Assembly: GCA_012839295.1 (NCBI GenBank) | Contig: DUNO01000005.1 | Span: forward strand, 1-64,000 | DNA: 64,000 nucleotides | DNA from: Clostridiales bacterium | GTDB taxonomy: Bacteria; Bacillota; Clostridia; Lachnospirales; Lachnospiraceae | Direction of reading: 5' to 3' | Shown: one piece after another, positions 28,867-38,468 of the stretch | Layout: each line of letters starts with the position of its first letter | Numbering within the stretch: the first letter of the stretch is position 1 | Notes under the pieces: model-generated | What the model saw: only the letters and a program-made list of their open reading frames with translations | The model's database searches: none | What the model was told of the DNA's origin: nothing | Translations under genes and position numbers: made by a program

Positions 28867-29931
28867 ATGAGAATTATCTCATTAGATACAGTGAAAGGAA
28901 ATGAATTGCTCGCTAAGGATATTATCAGCAGTAGTGATTCGGTACTAATGACGGCAGGAACTGTCGTTAAAAAAGAGTATGTTAAGAGGTTAAAGGCCTT
29001 AAATATAGAATATATCTATGTGGAGGATGAGATTGGGCAGGGCGTGAACTTAACTGGAAGCCTGGAGCTGCAGCTTCAGGATCAATGCCAGGAGGCAGTA
29101 CGTAATATTTTGTTAAAGTATTCCTACCAGCACGAATCCGAATTAGAAGAGATTAAATTAGTCGCTGAGGAGATAATCCGGGATATTATGGAGGAGCCGG
29201 GAGTCATCTATAATTTATCCAGCATACGTAACAGAAGCGGCAGCACCTACTCCCATTCCATTAATGTATGTGCTATGTCCGTAATCCTGGCTTTTAAACT
29301 AAAGCTGTCCAAGTCAAAAATTAAGGATATTGCCGTTGGCTGCCTTCTCCATGACATTGGATTTACTTCGATTGCCCTGGATTACTATGGCCTGACGCTT
29401 GAAACCTGCTCCGCAAAGGAGCTGAAGGAGATCAAAAAACATATAATATATGGATATACTGCAGTGGAGAAGATGGAATGGCTTTCCCCTGTATCAAAGG
29501 ATATTATTTTAAGCCATCATGAAAGAATGGATGGCTCAGGGTATCCATTCCATATTAAAGAAGACCGTATTAAGATTGGAAGCCGTATTGCGGCCGTATG
29601 TGATGAATTTGATAGTAGGGTTTATGGGAACCTTACAAAAAGGATGAAGGTCCATGATGCAATTGATTATATTGTAAGCCAGGCAGGCGTATTATTTGAT
29701 TTTACAGTGGTTAAAGCATTTGTGGACTCAGTAGCTGCATATCCTACAGGGACGCTGGTGATTACCAACCAGGATGAGACGGGAATTGTATTGCGGCAGA
29801 ATGCACAGTGTCCGACCCGGCCGGTGATCCGCATTATAAAGGATCAGGATGGCAGTAAGCCCAAGGAGTGGATTGAAAAGGATCTGACCAAGGAATTGAC
29901 CTTGTTTATTGTGGATACGATTATGGAATAA
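28867..29931 (+). CDS. HD-GYP domain protein, predicted c-di-GMP phosphodiesterase
   Basis: 354 residues. The N-terminal region (about 1-60) resembles the DUF3391-like or PilZ-like leader found before HD-GYP domains. The HD domain has YSHSINVC (His), CLLHDIGFTS (HD; usual HDIGK has F here), HIIYGYTAVEK, and the GYP signature HHERMDGSGYPFHI (about 219-232). The C-terminal 70 residues form an additional small domain of the kind often following HD-GYP. Cytoplasmic. Replacement of Lys by Phe in HDIGK may matter, since that Lys is highly conserved. It probably degrades c-di-GMP. Confidence 0.88.
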   Translation: MRIISLDTVKGNELLAKDIISSSDSVLMTAGTVVKKEYVKRLKALNIEYIYVEDEIGQGVNLTGSLELQLQDQCQEAVRNILLKYSYQHESELEEIKLVAEEIIRDIMEEPGVIYNLSSIRNRSGSTYSHSINVCAMSVILAFKLKLSKSKIKDIAVGCLLHDIGFTSIALDYYGLTLETCSAKELKEIKKHIIYGYTAVEKMEWLSPVSKDIILSHHERMDGSGYPFHIKEDRIKIGSRIAAVCDEFDSRVYGNLTKRMKVHDAIDYIVSQAGVLFDFTVVKAFVDSVAAYPTGTLVITNQDETGIVLRQNAQCPTRPVIRIIKDQDGSKPKEWIEKDLTKELTLFIVDTIME

Positions 29932-30218
29932 TAATATAGATATAACAGAAAGAATATGATACCATATCATGTGGCTTGTACATGATAGTATAAGGAAGAC
30001 TGGGAAGAGGACCTTGACGAGCGGGGAATAATGGATAGCTTGGCAGGGTTTTCTTAAGTTCCAGGAATAGATATCCTTGTTTTAAACTGGAACAGCCTTG
30101 TTTTGCCCTGGCTACTTGCTATTGAAAGTAAAATATGTTATAAATAATTATTACATGAATTGTAACTGATCGGCGTAAAATATAAAGAGTTTACCGGTTA
30201 TGAATGGAAGTGAAGAAT

Positions 30219-31112
30219 ATGCATAGTTATTTAAGAGCAATAGGGTTTAGTAACATTAACAATAGAATGGAATTAAATCAATTATTGGAGGTAATCACGG
30301 AGCACTCCACAAAAAAGCGCACCGTGGAGTTAGGCAGCCGAGGCAGCTTAACAGAGATCACGATGGAATTTGGTGAGGGAATAGGTGTCACGCTCCGCGG
30401 CGAGGTTGATGAAGCCGGTAAATTCCATATGGAGCATTATTTCCCCTGCTTGTATGGCCAATATATAAGCACGAGGGAAGAGGTAGGAATAAATAAGAGG
30501 GTGGATTCCGAAGCTTATACAGGAATGTGTGATGATTTCCGCCTGGGGGTTTCCCTGATATTTTACCTACAGAATGTCATCGAGTTTTTAGAGAAGAAGA
30601 ATCAGAATATGCCAATGGGCACGCCCTTTCCTATTACGCTGGCAGCATTATCCCTGGAGGGAAGAATTCTGCTCCCGATTGAGATGGATGAGGTTCAGGT
30701 CCGTAATATTTCAGCGGAGACGAAATACCGCAACCAGTTGATTGCGGAAGCGAAGAAGGGGAACCAGGAGGCCATTGACAGCCTGACCATTGATGATATT
30801 GATACCTACGCGATGATTTCAAGGAGGGCAAAAAAGGAGGATATTTATTCTATTGTAGACACCTCATTCATCCCCTTTGGGTCAGAGTCAGATAATTATA
30901 GTGTTATTGCTACAATTACGGAATGCAGTATTATTGAAAATACCATGACGAAGGAAGAGCTGTACGATATGCAGCTGGTCTGTAATGATATTACCTTCCG
31001 CCTGTGCATTAATAAGGCGGATCTGGTGGGAGAGCCTTCGGTCGGAAGGAGATTTAAAGGAAATATCTGGATGCAGGGAAGTATAGCCTTTGCGGATCAG
31101 GTCAAGGAATAA
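30219..31112 (+). CDS. DUF3881 family protein
   Basis: 297 residues from the ATG at 30219, chosen because MHSYLRAIGFSNI is the usual family N-terminus; an ATG 15 nt earlier is possible. DUF3881 proteins are cytoplasmic, almost restricted to Lachnospiraceae, and of unknown function. Visible features: acidic, no membrane segments, conserved-looking YFPCLYGQYIS, MCDDFRLGVSLIFYLQN and a C-terminal RRFKGNIWMQGSIAF. The 287-bp spacer before it contains GTTCCAG/CTGGAAC and ATCATGT/ACATGAT inverted repeats, but no gene. Confidence 0.85.
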   Translation: MHSYLRAIGFSNINNRMELNQLLEVITEHSTKKRTVELGSRGSLTEITMEFGEGIGVTLRGEVDEAGKFHMEHYFPCLYGQYISTREEVGINKRVDSEAYTGMCDDFRLGVSLIFYLQNVIEFLEKKNQNMPMGTPFPITLAALSLEGRILLPIEMDEVQVRNISAETKYRNQLIAEAKKGNQEAIDSLTIDDIDTYAMISRRAKKEDIYSIVDTSFIPFGSESDNYSVIATITECSIIENTMTKEELYDMQLVCNDITFRLCINKADLVGEPSVGRRFKGNIWMQGSIAFADQVKE

Positions 31113-31220
31113 TTTGGGGTGGAGCAGGTTATTATTATGCGGATCCTTAAATATGCTTAGGGGTAAAAATTAGAAATAAGAAACAGAGATAAAAGGCAGA
31201 AATAAGAGACAGGGATAAAA

Positions 31221-31254
31221 TAGCGCTGGTACTTTGGTACAGCGTTATTTTTTT
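31221..31254 (+). terminator. Terminator after DUF3881 gene
   Basis: Stem TAGCGCTG-g-TAC with GTACAGCGTTA (one bulged G), loop TTTG, followed by TTTTTTT. Confidence 0.85.
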
Positions 31255-31302
31255 GCCCCGGGCATAGGAATACCCGGTTGTATTTTAATAATTTAAATAG
31301 AT

Positions 31303-31319
31303 TTTACATAATGTTTACA
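31303..31319 (+). promoter_or_regulatory. Two PhoP-like half-sites upstream of the EAL/GGDEF gene
   Basis: TTTACA at 31303-31308 and 31314-31319, with 5-bp spacing (11-bp period), the arrangement of Bacillus-type PhoP boxes and of the stronger box before pstS in this window. Only two half-sites are clear, and function is inferred. Confidence 0.4.
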
Positions 31320-31444
31320 TGATTATGTAGGAAGTTACATTTTAATTTGATTAAGATAAAGATAGATGCAGATAGCAGGGTTTTTGTGCTGTGCAGCTTA
31401 GTTACAAAAGATAGTTTATTTCCTGCAATGAAAAGGGGATTGTT

Positions 31445-33208
31445 ATGAGGGATGAAAGGAAAGAGGCGCTGGATGCTGTTATTGATAATAAGCAGATTAA
31501 AACAGTATTCCAACCTATTATTTCGCTAAAGGATGGCAGTCTTTTAGGGCATGAGGCATTGAGCAGGATTACCGGTACCAGCCTGATAAAGGATCCGGAA
31601 ATGCTGTTTTCCATAGCCGGTGAGTATAGCAGGCTATGGGATCTGGAGCTGCTATGCAGGACAAGGGCCTTTGAAACGGCCTATCATTTAATGGTACCGC
31701 CCTATGATAAAATGCTGTTTATTAATGTGAATCCTAATATTATGCACGATGAAAAATTTATCCGCGGTTTTACAAAGGATTTTTTAATGGAATTTAATAT
31801 TGAGCCTAAGAACGTAATCTTCGAAATTACGGAACGCAATGTAATTGTGGACATGGGAGGCTTTTTATCGACCATTAGCCATTACCGCAGCCAGAATTAT
31901 AAGATTGCCATTGATGATGCAGGGGCAGGCTATTCCGGCTTAAATTTAATTAGCGATATTAACCCGAATTACATTAAGCTGGATATGAAGCTAATCCGGA
32001 ATGTGGATACGGATAACCTAAAGTATGCCTTAATTAAGGGGATGGTGGAGCTGTCCAGGGAGTCACAGATCAGCTTGATCGCAGAAGGGATCGAAACCCG
32101 GGAGGAGCTGTCCACCCTGGTACAGCTTGGGGTCCAATACGGACAGGGCTACTATATACAAAGACCCTCGGAGGAAATCCGTGATATAAGACATAGGCTG
32201 ATCCACGAAATTTATGAAATAAATTATCAGAAGGATTCCAGGAGGAAGGGAAAGGTGCCGAAGGAGGCAGTCATCAATGTATGTAAGTATACCGGAATTG
32301 TAGCGCCGGGGGTGACAGCCGACTATGTTTATAACGTCTTTATGCAAAACCCGGATTTTTTCGGGCTATCGGTGGTGGAAAATGAAATGCCTCTGGGAAT
32401 TATTACACGCGAAAAGCTGGCATTAAAAATGAGCGGCCATTATGGCTATTCACTATATCAGAATAAACCGATTGCAGACCTGATGGACCGTGATTTCCTG
32501 GCCGTGGACTATCAGACACCCATTAATGTGGTTTCGTACCTGGCAATGTCCAGACCCAATGATAAATTATACGATTTTATTGTGGTAACTGAAAATGACA
32601 GGTATACCGGCACGGTGACAATTAAAGATTTACTTCAAAAAGCAACTGAAATTGAGGTTGATAATGCAAAGGACCAAAACCCGCTGTCCGGTCTTCCAGG
32701 TAATCTCATGGTGGAGCAGCAATTAACCCAATGTGTACATGATAATGAGAAATATAGTGTGGTTTATATTGATATTGATAATTTTAAAGCCTTCAACGAT
32801 GTGTATGGGTTTGAAAATGGAGATTTAATTATTAAACTGCTGGCAGCAATTTTAAAAAAGAACATCCCTTATAATAATTTCATCGGGCATATCGGTGGGG
32901 ACGATTTTGTAGTTATCATCTATGATCATATAACGGAGCAATATTTTGATGATATTATAGCACAGTTTGAGGAAAAGGCCTTAAAGTATTACAGCCGGGA
33001 GGATAGGGCTAAGGGGTATATAATAACGGCAAACAGAAAGGGTGAGCTGGAGCATTACCCATTGCTGTCAATTACAATAGCGGCGGTTAGTAACCAAAAG
33101 GAAGAATTTACAGATGTATACCGGATGACGGAGCAATTGGCAAAAAAGAAAAAGGAAGCAAAGCAGAAAAAAATGAAAACTATTTTAAATAAGCTGGCAT
33201 TTATCTAG
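31445..33208 (+). CDS. EAL-CBS-GGDEF c-di-GMP signalling protein
   Basis: 587 residues, cytoplasmic. EAL domain about 15-255: FQPIISLKDGSLLGHEALSR, FEITERN, AIDDAGAGYSGLN (the usual DDFG reads DDAG), KLD, AEGIET and QGYYIQRP, so most metal and catalytic residues are kept. A CBS pair spans about 275-400 (TADYVYNVFMQNPDFFGLSVVEN, PLGIITREKLALKM, GTVTIKDLLQKATE). The GGDEF domain (about 415-580) has signature HIGGDDFVVI. Either activity could dominate; CBS domains may bind an adenine nucleotide. It is 56 nt upstream of a chemoreceptor gene in the same direction, suggesting linked motility control. Confidence 0.9.
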   Translation: MRDERKEALDAVIDNKQIKTVFQPIISLKDGSLLGHEALSRITGTSLIKDPEMLFSIAGEYSRLWDLELLCRTRAFETAYHLMVPPYDKMLFINVNPNIMHDEKFIRGFTKDFLMEFNIEPKNVIFEITERNVIVDMGGFLSTISHYRSQNYKIAIDDAGAGYSGLNLISDINPNYIKLDMKLIRNVDTDNLKYALIKGMVELSRESQISLIAEGIETREELSTLVQLGVQYGQGYYIQRPSEEIRDIRHRLIHEIYEINYQKDSRRKGKVPKEAVINVCKYTGIVAPGVTADYVYNVFMQNPDFFGLSVVENEMPLGIITREKLALKMSGHYGYSLYQNKPIADLMDRDFLAVDYQTPINVVSYLAMSRPNDKLYDFIVVTENDRYTGTVTIKDLLQKATEIEVDNAKDQNPLSGLPGNLMVEQQLTQCVHDNEKYSVVYIDIDNFKAFNDVYGFENGDLIIKLLAAILKKNIPYNNFIGHIGGDDFVVIIYDHITEQYFDDIIAQFEEKALKYYSREDRAKGYIITANRKGELEHYPLLSITIAAVSNQKEEFTDVYRMTEQLAKKKKEAKQKKMKTILNKLAFI

Positions 33209-33282
33209 GGATATATAGAGGGACTATAATATAAAGGAGGGGTGGACGCTACCTCTACAAAGGGGTGTGTTCAAAAAAACAA

Positions 33283-35295
33283 ATGAAAAGTATTAAAACT
33301 AAGTTAATTATATCCTGTGCGTTACTGGTATTATCCGTGGCCATAATTATTGGCTGTGTAGCTATTGGGATAGGCTACCAGTCCATAAAGGAGAAATCGG
33401 AGCATTCACTGGAGTTATTATCCGCTGAGAGTGCAAAATTAGTTGAAAGCAGGATGGAAGCTGTGGTTTCCACCCTGACAATGATTTCAATGAAAAAAGA
33501 GATCATAGAAATGGGCTGGGAGGTTGATGTAAGTGTTCTAAAAGAGGAGCTGGGAAAAACGGAGTTTTTGGATATCGGCTATGTGCTGCCAAACGGTTAT
33601 ACCCATTATGCGGATGGTACGGTAAGATTAATGAGTGACCGGAATTATGTGGAGGCTGCCTTAAAGGGTACCTCTAAGATATCGGACGTGATCCTAAGCA
33701 GGGTTACAAGGAGGCCGGAGATAGAGGTGGCAGTGCCGGTCCTTAAGGATAAGAAAGTGGTAGGAGCCCTGGTTGCGAGAATGGAGGCTGACTCCTTAAG
33801 CAATATCACAAAGGATATCGGTTATGGTGAGAGAGGCTACTCCTTTATGATAAACAGCAAAGGAGCAGTCATTGCCCATCCGGATACAGAGAAAGTGGTA
33901 CAGGGCTTTAACCCGGTGGTAAAGGCGCAGGAGCAGCCGGAGTTAAAAGAGCTGGCGGCTGCTTACCAGACAATATTGGATAATAAATCCGGGCTGGTCC
34001 AGTATGAATATGAAGGGAATAAGCTGTTTTCTGCATATGCACCCATTGAAGGGACGGACTGGAGCTTTGTCATAACGGCATATGAGGATGAGATCCTGGA
34101 GGCCATACCCAGAATGGTGCGTATTATTCTGACCATAATAGTATTAACGCTGCTGGGAAGCACCGGTGTGGTAGTAATTCTTGATTCATCCTTAACCACA
34201 CCACTGATCTCTATTACAAGACAATCGGAAAGAATAGGGGAGCTGGATATCAGGGCGGATATCCCGGAGGTATACCGAAAACAGAAGGATGAGATTGGAA
34301 TATTAGCCAGAACCTTTCAGATATTAACGGAGAACCTGCGTGATATAATCACGGAGCTGGGTGAATCTGCCGTCCAAGTCACAGGGACGGCTCAGGAATT
34401 GACAGAGACCTCAGGGCAATCGGCCCAGGTTTCAGAGGAAATTTCACTCACGCTGGAGGAAATAGCAAGGAGCGCCTATGAGCAGGCTAAGAAAACGGAA
34501 GCAGGCTTATCCCAGGCCGCAATCCTGGATGAAAAGATGGAGGTAAACCACCGGCAGATGCTAAGGCTGAATGAAACTACCGGGATGGTGATCCAGTTGG
34601 TTCAGGCAGGGCTTAAGGAAATAGAGAGGTTGAAGCTTATCACCCAGGAAAATAATTTGGCTGCCCGGAATATCTGTCAAGTGGTTATGGAAATGAAGAA
34701 AAGCTCTGAGCAGATTGGGGAGGCCAGCCGGTTTATCTCTGAAATTGCAAGGGAAACCAACCTATTGGCCTTAAATGCTACAATTGAGGCAGCAAGGGCC
34801 GGTGAATGGGGCCGGGGCTTTGCCGTAGTTGCCGCTGAGATCCAGAGGCTGGCAGACCAATCCTCGCAGTCTACCAGCCATATTGATGGGATTATTTCCG
34901 TGCTGCAGTTCAATATTGAGCACTCGGTAGAAAGCATGAAGCACATTACCAGGACCTCTGAGGATCAGCATAAAAGCGTATCGGAAACCATACAGAAATA
35001 CCAGGATATTTCTGAGGCGATGGAAGATTCGGAGAGTGTGGTAGATAAATTAAATGAATCGGAAGAGGAAATGCAGAAAGCAAATAATGAGATAAGAACC
35101 ATGTTAAAGGCCTTGGCTAATATAGCGGAGCAGAATGCGGCGGGAACCCAGCAGTCTGTTGCCACGATGGAGGAGCAGGCTGCCTCCATGCAAATTATAG
35201 CGAATGTTACTGACCGCCTGAAGGTATTGGCGGAGAGCTTAAGGGCAACAGTGGGCAGATTCCAGGTAAGTGTGATGGATGAAACCAATGTCTAA
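33283..35295 (+). CDS. Methyl-accepting chemotaxis protein (dCache-HAMP-MCP)
   Basis: 670 residues from ATG 33283; a GTG at 33265 would add six residues, and neither start has an ideally spaced ribosome site. Transmembrane helix 1 is [23 protein letters not shown] (about 9-30); an extracellular dCache-like domain follows (about 35-275, with [24 protein letters not shown]); helix 2 is [23 protein letters not shown]; then HAMP and the signalling domain. The hairpin tip is [38 protein letters not shown] in family terms (seen as [17 protein letters not shown] and GFAVVAAEI). Ligand unknown. A hairpin may mask the upstream AAAGGAGGGG at 33233-33242. Confidence 0.92.
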   Translation: MKSIKTKLIISCALLVLSVAIIIGCVAIGIGYQSIKEKSEHSLELLSAESAKLVESRMEAVVSTLTMISMKKEIIEMGWEVDVSVLKEELGKTEFLDIGYVLPNGYTHYADGTVRLMSDRNYVEAALKGTSKISDVILSRVTRRPEIEVAVPVLKDKKVVGALVARMEADSLSNITKDIGYGERGYSFMINSKGAVIAHPDTEKVVQGFNPVVKAQEQPELKELAAAYQTILDNKSGLVQYEYEGNKLFSAYAPIEGTDWSFVITAYEDEILEAIPRMVRIILTIIVLTLLGSTGVVVILDSSLTTPLISITRQSERIGELDIRADIPEVYRKQKDEIGILARTFQILTENLRDIITELGESAVQVTGTAQELTETSGQSAQVSEEISLTLEEIARSAYEQAKKTEAGLSQAAILDEKMEVNHRQMLRLNETTGMVIQLVQAGLKEIERLKLITQENNLAARNICQVVMEMKKSSEQIGEASRFISEIARETNLLALNATIEAARAGEWGRGFAVVAAEIQRLADQSSQSTSHIDGIISVLQFNIEHSVESMKHITRTSEDQHKSVSETIQKYQDISEAMEDSESVVDKLNESEEEMQKANNEIRTMLKALANIAEQNAAGTQQSVATMEEQAASMQIIANVTDRLKVLAESLRATVGRFQVSVMDETNV

Positions 35296-35330
35296 GAACA
35301 AAAGGGTAGATTTTAGCTAATTTAGCTTCC

Positions 35331-35383
35331 AGACAAACTGCTTCTAAAGATTAAGTTTTGAAGCAAGTTTGTCTCTTTTTTTG
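35331..35383 (+). terminator. Terminator after the chemoreceptor gene
   Basis: AGACAAACT-GCTTC (35331-35344) pairs with GAAGCAAGTTTGTCT (about 35360-35374, one bulge), followed by CTTTTTTTG. Confidence 0.9.
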
Positions 35384-35440
35384 TTTAAAAATATATTTGT
35401 TTGAAAATATATTCGTTTGAAAATATATTCGTTTGAAAAT
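35383..35440. repeat. 16-bp tandem repeat, about 3.6 copies
   Basis: GTTTGAAAATATATTC repeated head to tail (units at 35383, 35399, 35415 and a partial at 35431), with 1-2 changes in the first unit. It lies between the chemoreceptor terminator and a convergent regulator gene, so it may be a variable-number locus. Confidence 0.85.
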
Positions 35441-35466
35441 TATAAATGATGCCATCCTTTTTATAT

Positions 35467-36114
35467 TCAGGCATTTATATAGTTATAGATTGTAAAACGG
35501 GAAATACCAAGATGATCTGCGACGGTCTCAGCAGATTTTTTGATTAGGAAGGCTCCCTTTTCATCCAGGTATTTGACAATATTGATACGGTCTTCTTTGG
35601 AAAGGCTGTTAATATCTTTTCCTGTTTTTGCAATGGCTTCCTGGAGCAGGAGATCAATCAATTCATCAACATTTTTTGCGAAAATCTCATGCTCTGGTTT
35701 CTGGTTTTCTTTATTTCCGGCTGTTTCAAAGCCCGTAATCTGGTAAAGGGCATTTTGCATGGAAACAAGCTCGGTAATATCATAATTGATGCACAGACTC
35801 CCTACAATTTGTCCGGTTTTATCCCGGTAATATTTGCTGGACGACCGAAGCATCCGGCCGGAATCGGAATAATTAATGTAACAATATTCGTCCTCCTCCT
35901 TTGAGGTACCGCGCAAAATGGCAAGTCCCCTGTCGGTGCCGCTGTCGCCTACCTTCCTGCCTGTCACATGTCCGTTGTAAATAGCGACGATGGTATTATT
36001 ATAGGGTCTCGTCAAATCATGGAGGACGACCTCACAATTGGGACCAAATTGTTCCGCAATACATTTTGCTGTTTCGGATAGGATTTCAAAATGCTCCATT
36101 ATAAAACTGCTCAT
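35467..36114 (-). CDS. YheO-PAS/HTH transcriptional regulator (DauR-like)
   Basis: 215 residues. The N-terminal YheO-like PAS domain (about 5-125) has FGPNCEVVLHDLTRPYNNTIVAI and GLAILRGT. The C-terminal HTH_22-type region has EDRINIVKYLDEKGAFLIKKSAETVADHLGISRFTIYNYI. DauR of Pseudomonas, a family member, represses D-arginine utilisation. The gene is divergent from the RidA-ABC-amidohydrolase cluster and shares a 364-bp intergenic region with repeated TTCAACAAAATGTTAT motifs, so it is the likely local regulator. Effector unknown; a D-amino acid or related compound is an inference from family and neighbours. Confidence 0.85.
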   Translation of the reverse strand: MSSFIMEHFEILSETAKCIAEQFGPNCEVVLHDLTRPYNNTIVAIYNGHVTGRKVGDSGTDRGLAILRGTSKEEDEYCYINYSDSGRMLRSSSKYYRDKTGQIVGSLCINYDITELVSMQNALYQITGFETAGNKENQKPEHEIFAKNVDELIDLLLQEAIAKTGKDINSLSKEDRINIVKYLDEKGAFLIKKSAETVADHLGISRFTIYNYINA

Positions 36115-36176
36115 ATATACCTCTCTCTATTTATAAATAAATGTTGAAATTAATATCTGAGGTTATCATAAGACAA

Positions 36177-36386
36177 TATCAACAAAATGTCAATATTGAA
36201 AACAGCTGAGGCCTACTAAAAATGAAAAATAATATACAAAATAGATAAAAATGATAAAAATTAAAAAAAATGTTTAAAAACTTGTTGATAATTTCAACAA
36301 AACGTGATTTAATATGACTATGATACATTAGAATTTCAACAGAATGTTATACAAAATAACGAAAATGCTTCAACAAAATGTTATAT
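36177..36386. promoter_or_regulatory. Repeated operator-like motif between regulator and RidA operon
   Basis: Copies of TTCAACAAAATGTTAT or close variants occur at about 36177-36194, 36281-36306 (as the palindrome TTGTTGAtaatTTCAACAA), 36333-36350 and 36368-36386. An inverted GTTGAAATTAATATC lies at about 36142. The spacing and divergent setting suggest binding sites for the YheO-type regulator. No other gene lies in 36115-36478. Confidence 0.6.
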
Positions 36387-36478
36387 AACCCAGCTGGGAT
36401 ATTTTAAAATACGATTTGTTATAGCGGGGCCTTCATTGAAATTCCAGATGTAAAATAAAAAAATAGGAGAATAAAGTT

Positions 36479-36949
36479 ATGTCAGATGTTTATCAGAACA
36501 TGAAGGAGAAGGGGATTGTACTTCCGGCACCCCCAGCGAAAGGAGGGGTGTACAGCCCGGTTATAAGCTTTTCAGGAAATTTAGTATACTGCTCCGGATG
36601 CGGATGTGATCTTGGAGATGGGAATTCTGTCATGGGTAAGCTTGGAGAGGGAGTTTCCATTGAGGAAGGGCAGAAAGCAGCTTATAATTGTGTGCTGAAT
36701 TTACTGGCAAACCTGGATAAGCAGCTTGGAGATTTGAACCGGATTAAAAGGTTTGTTAAAATGCTTGCGTTTGTCAACAGTACGGATAGTTTTGACAAAC
36801 AGCCCTTGGTAGTTGACGGGGGCTCACAGCTGCTGTTAGATATCTTTGGAAGTGAGGCGGGGCTGCCCGCAAGGTCGGCAATCGGCTGCAATACACTTCC
36901 CGGAGGCATTGCCTGTGAAATAGAGGTTCTGCTTGAAATAGTAAGGTAA
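36479..36949 (+). CDS. RidA family reactive-imine deaminase
   Basis: 156 residues, slightly longer than the 125-130 typical of RidA because of N-terminal additions, resembling the YjgF-like subgroup with an extended N-terminus. Key segments: PAKGGVYSPVISFSGNLVYCSG, AYNCVLNLLANLDKQLGDL, RFVKMLAFVNS and the active-site Arg in GLPARSAIGCNTLPGGIACEIEVLLEI. RidA hydrolyses enamine/imine products of PLP ammonia-lyases, which fits the SelA-like lyase at the far end of the cluster. AGGAGA precedes ATG; the transporter gene follows 33 nt later. Confidence 0.9.
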   Translation: MSDVYQNMKEKGIVLPAPPAKGGVYSPVISFSGNLVYCSGCGCDLGDGNSVMGKLGEGVSIEEGQKAAYNCVLNLLANLDKQLGDLNRIKRFVKMLAFVNSTDSFDKQPLVVDGGSQLLLDIFGSEAGLPARSAIGCNTLPGGIACEIEVLLEIVR

Positions 36950-36982
36950 AGCAAAAAACAAAATATAAGGAGGAAAAGAGTG

Positions 36983-38368
36983 ATGTTAAAGAGGTTTTTA
37001 GCAATTGTTTTGTCGGGGATGATGATGGTATCTATGCTTACCGGATGTGCAGGCACGGCGCAGAAAGAGGATACAACGAAGGACACAGCAACAGATGCAA
37101 TAACAGATGCGGCAAGCGACACCACAGAGAGTGTAAAGACAACAGAAGTACCGGAGGGGCCGGTAACGGTGACCGTTTTTTGTGCATATGCCAGTGAGGA
37201 TCCTCATGGACAGTATGTGTACAAGTATGCAGAAAATTATATGGCACAGCATCCAAATGTGAAAATTGAGATTACGGCAATCAGCAGCAATGATATATAC
37301 ACGAAGCTGGCAGCCATGGCGACATCACCGGATGACCTGCCGACGCTTTTTTTCACAAGTGCTGACCAGGCTCCGACCCTGTATGATTTAGGGATGACAG
37401 AGGATTTGAACAATTGGCTGGACAATGCGGATAAAGCTGATTTTGCCAATGGAGTTGTGGAAGCTTGTACCTTGGATAATACAATGGCATTTTATCCAAT
37501 TGATGTGCAGCCGTCTGCCATTATTTACAGACAGGACTGGTTTGATGGAAAAAATCTAAAGGCGCCTACGACCTGGGAAGAGTTCTTAAACTGTGCCAAG
37601 GCACTTACAGAGGATACGAACAAGGACGGTGAGGTGGACCGTTGGGGCTTTTCTATGGTAGGCTCTAATAATTCATCAGGACAAAGCCGCTTTATGAGTT
37701 ACTTATGGAGCAATGGATATGATTTAATAAGTGAGCAGGCGGATGGCACCTGGAAAAACGGGTTGGACGAGGATGGTTTCCTTAAGGCATTTTCTTTCTG
37801 GAGAGATTTGAATAATGTCCACCATGTGGTTCCAAACGGCATCACAGAGGTTGACTATGCAACAGCAGCCAATTACTTTGCAATGGAATATACAGGAATG
37901 ATGCTTTCCGGTTCAAATGCAATCGGGGTTGCTTATGCCAATAATCCGAATTTAAAAGGAAAGATCGGTTCCTTCAGAATCCCGGGAGATGCGCCCGGAA
38001 CAATGTTAAATACAGAGGGGTATGCAATTTGCAATAAAGCAAGTGATGAGGAAAAAGCAGTTGCAATTGACTATTTGAAATTCTTTATCTCAAATGACAA
38101 GGATCAAATGTTCTGGCAGTCAAGCGGCAAAATACCGTCTACCCTTGAGGGACAGAAGGCAGCTTATATTTCCGGACCGGACTATGCAGGATATCTTGAC
38201 ACAATCGCAAAGGGCTGCAGGCCGACCGTAAACTTTGCTGGCATGGCAGGCTTAAAGACTATTTTAGGTGATGGATATTCTTCTGTATTCAGTGGAGAGA
38301 AGACGAATGAGGAAGCGGTAAAGAAGATGGAAGCAGATCTGGATACCCTGCTGGAGGATTATAATTAA
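36983..38368 (+). CDS. ABC transporter substrate-binding lipoprotein (family 1, carbohydrate type)
   Basis: 461 residues from ATG 36983 (AAGGAGG 9 nt upstream; an adjacent GTG at 36980 is also possible). A lipoprotein signal peptide ends in the lipobox LTGC (about 18-21), followed by a Thr/Asp-rich linker. The mature part has family 1 features: VTVFCAYASEDPHGQY, MAQHPNVKIEI, TWEEFLNCAKALTEDTNKDGEVDRWGF and a C-terminal EEAVKKMEADLDTLL. The family usually binds sugars or oligosaccharides; here N-acylated amino acids or sugar-acid amides are equally thinkable from the enzymes encoded. Confidence 0.9.
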   Translation: MLKRFLAIVLSGMMMVSMLTGCAGTAQKEDTTKDTATDAITDAASDTTESVKTTEVPEGPVTVTVFCAYASEDPHGQYVYKYAENYMAQHPNVKIEITAISSNDIYTKLAAMATSPDDLPTLFFTSADQAPTLYDLGMTEDLNNWLDNADKADFANGVVEACTLDNTMAFYPIDVQPSAIIYRQDWFDGKNLKAPTTWEEFLNCAKALTEDTNKDGEVDRWGFSMVGSNNSSGQSRFMSYLWSNGYDLISEQADGTWKNGLDEDGFLKAFSFWRDLNNVHHVVPNGITEVDYATAANYFAMEYTGMMLSGSNAIGVAYANNPNLKGKIGSFRIPGDAPGTMLNTEGYAICNKASDEEKAVAIDYLKFFISNDKDQMFWQSSGKIPSTLEGQKAAYISGPDYAGYLDTIAKGCRPTVNFAGMAGLKTILGDGYSSVFSGEKTNEEAVKKMEADLDTLLEDYN

Positions 38369-38468
38369 GGATTAGGGGATACACAGGGAGAGGCGCTGTC
38401 CTTCCCCTGTGTATAAAAAAAGCTGTTGGTAGCAGTTGGAATACAAAGAAATTGAGAGGGTTATTTAT

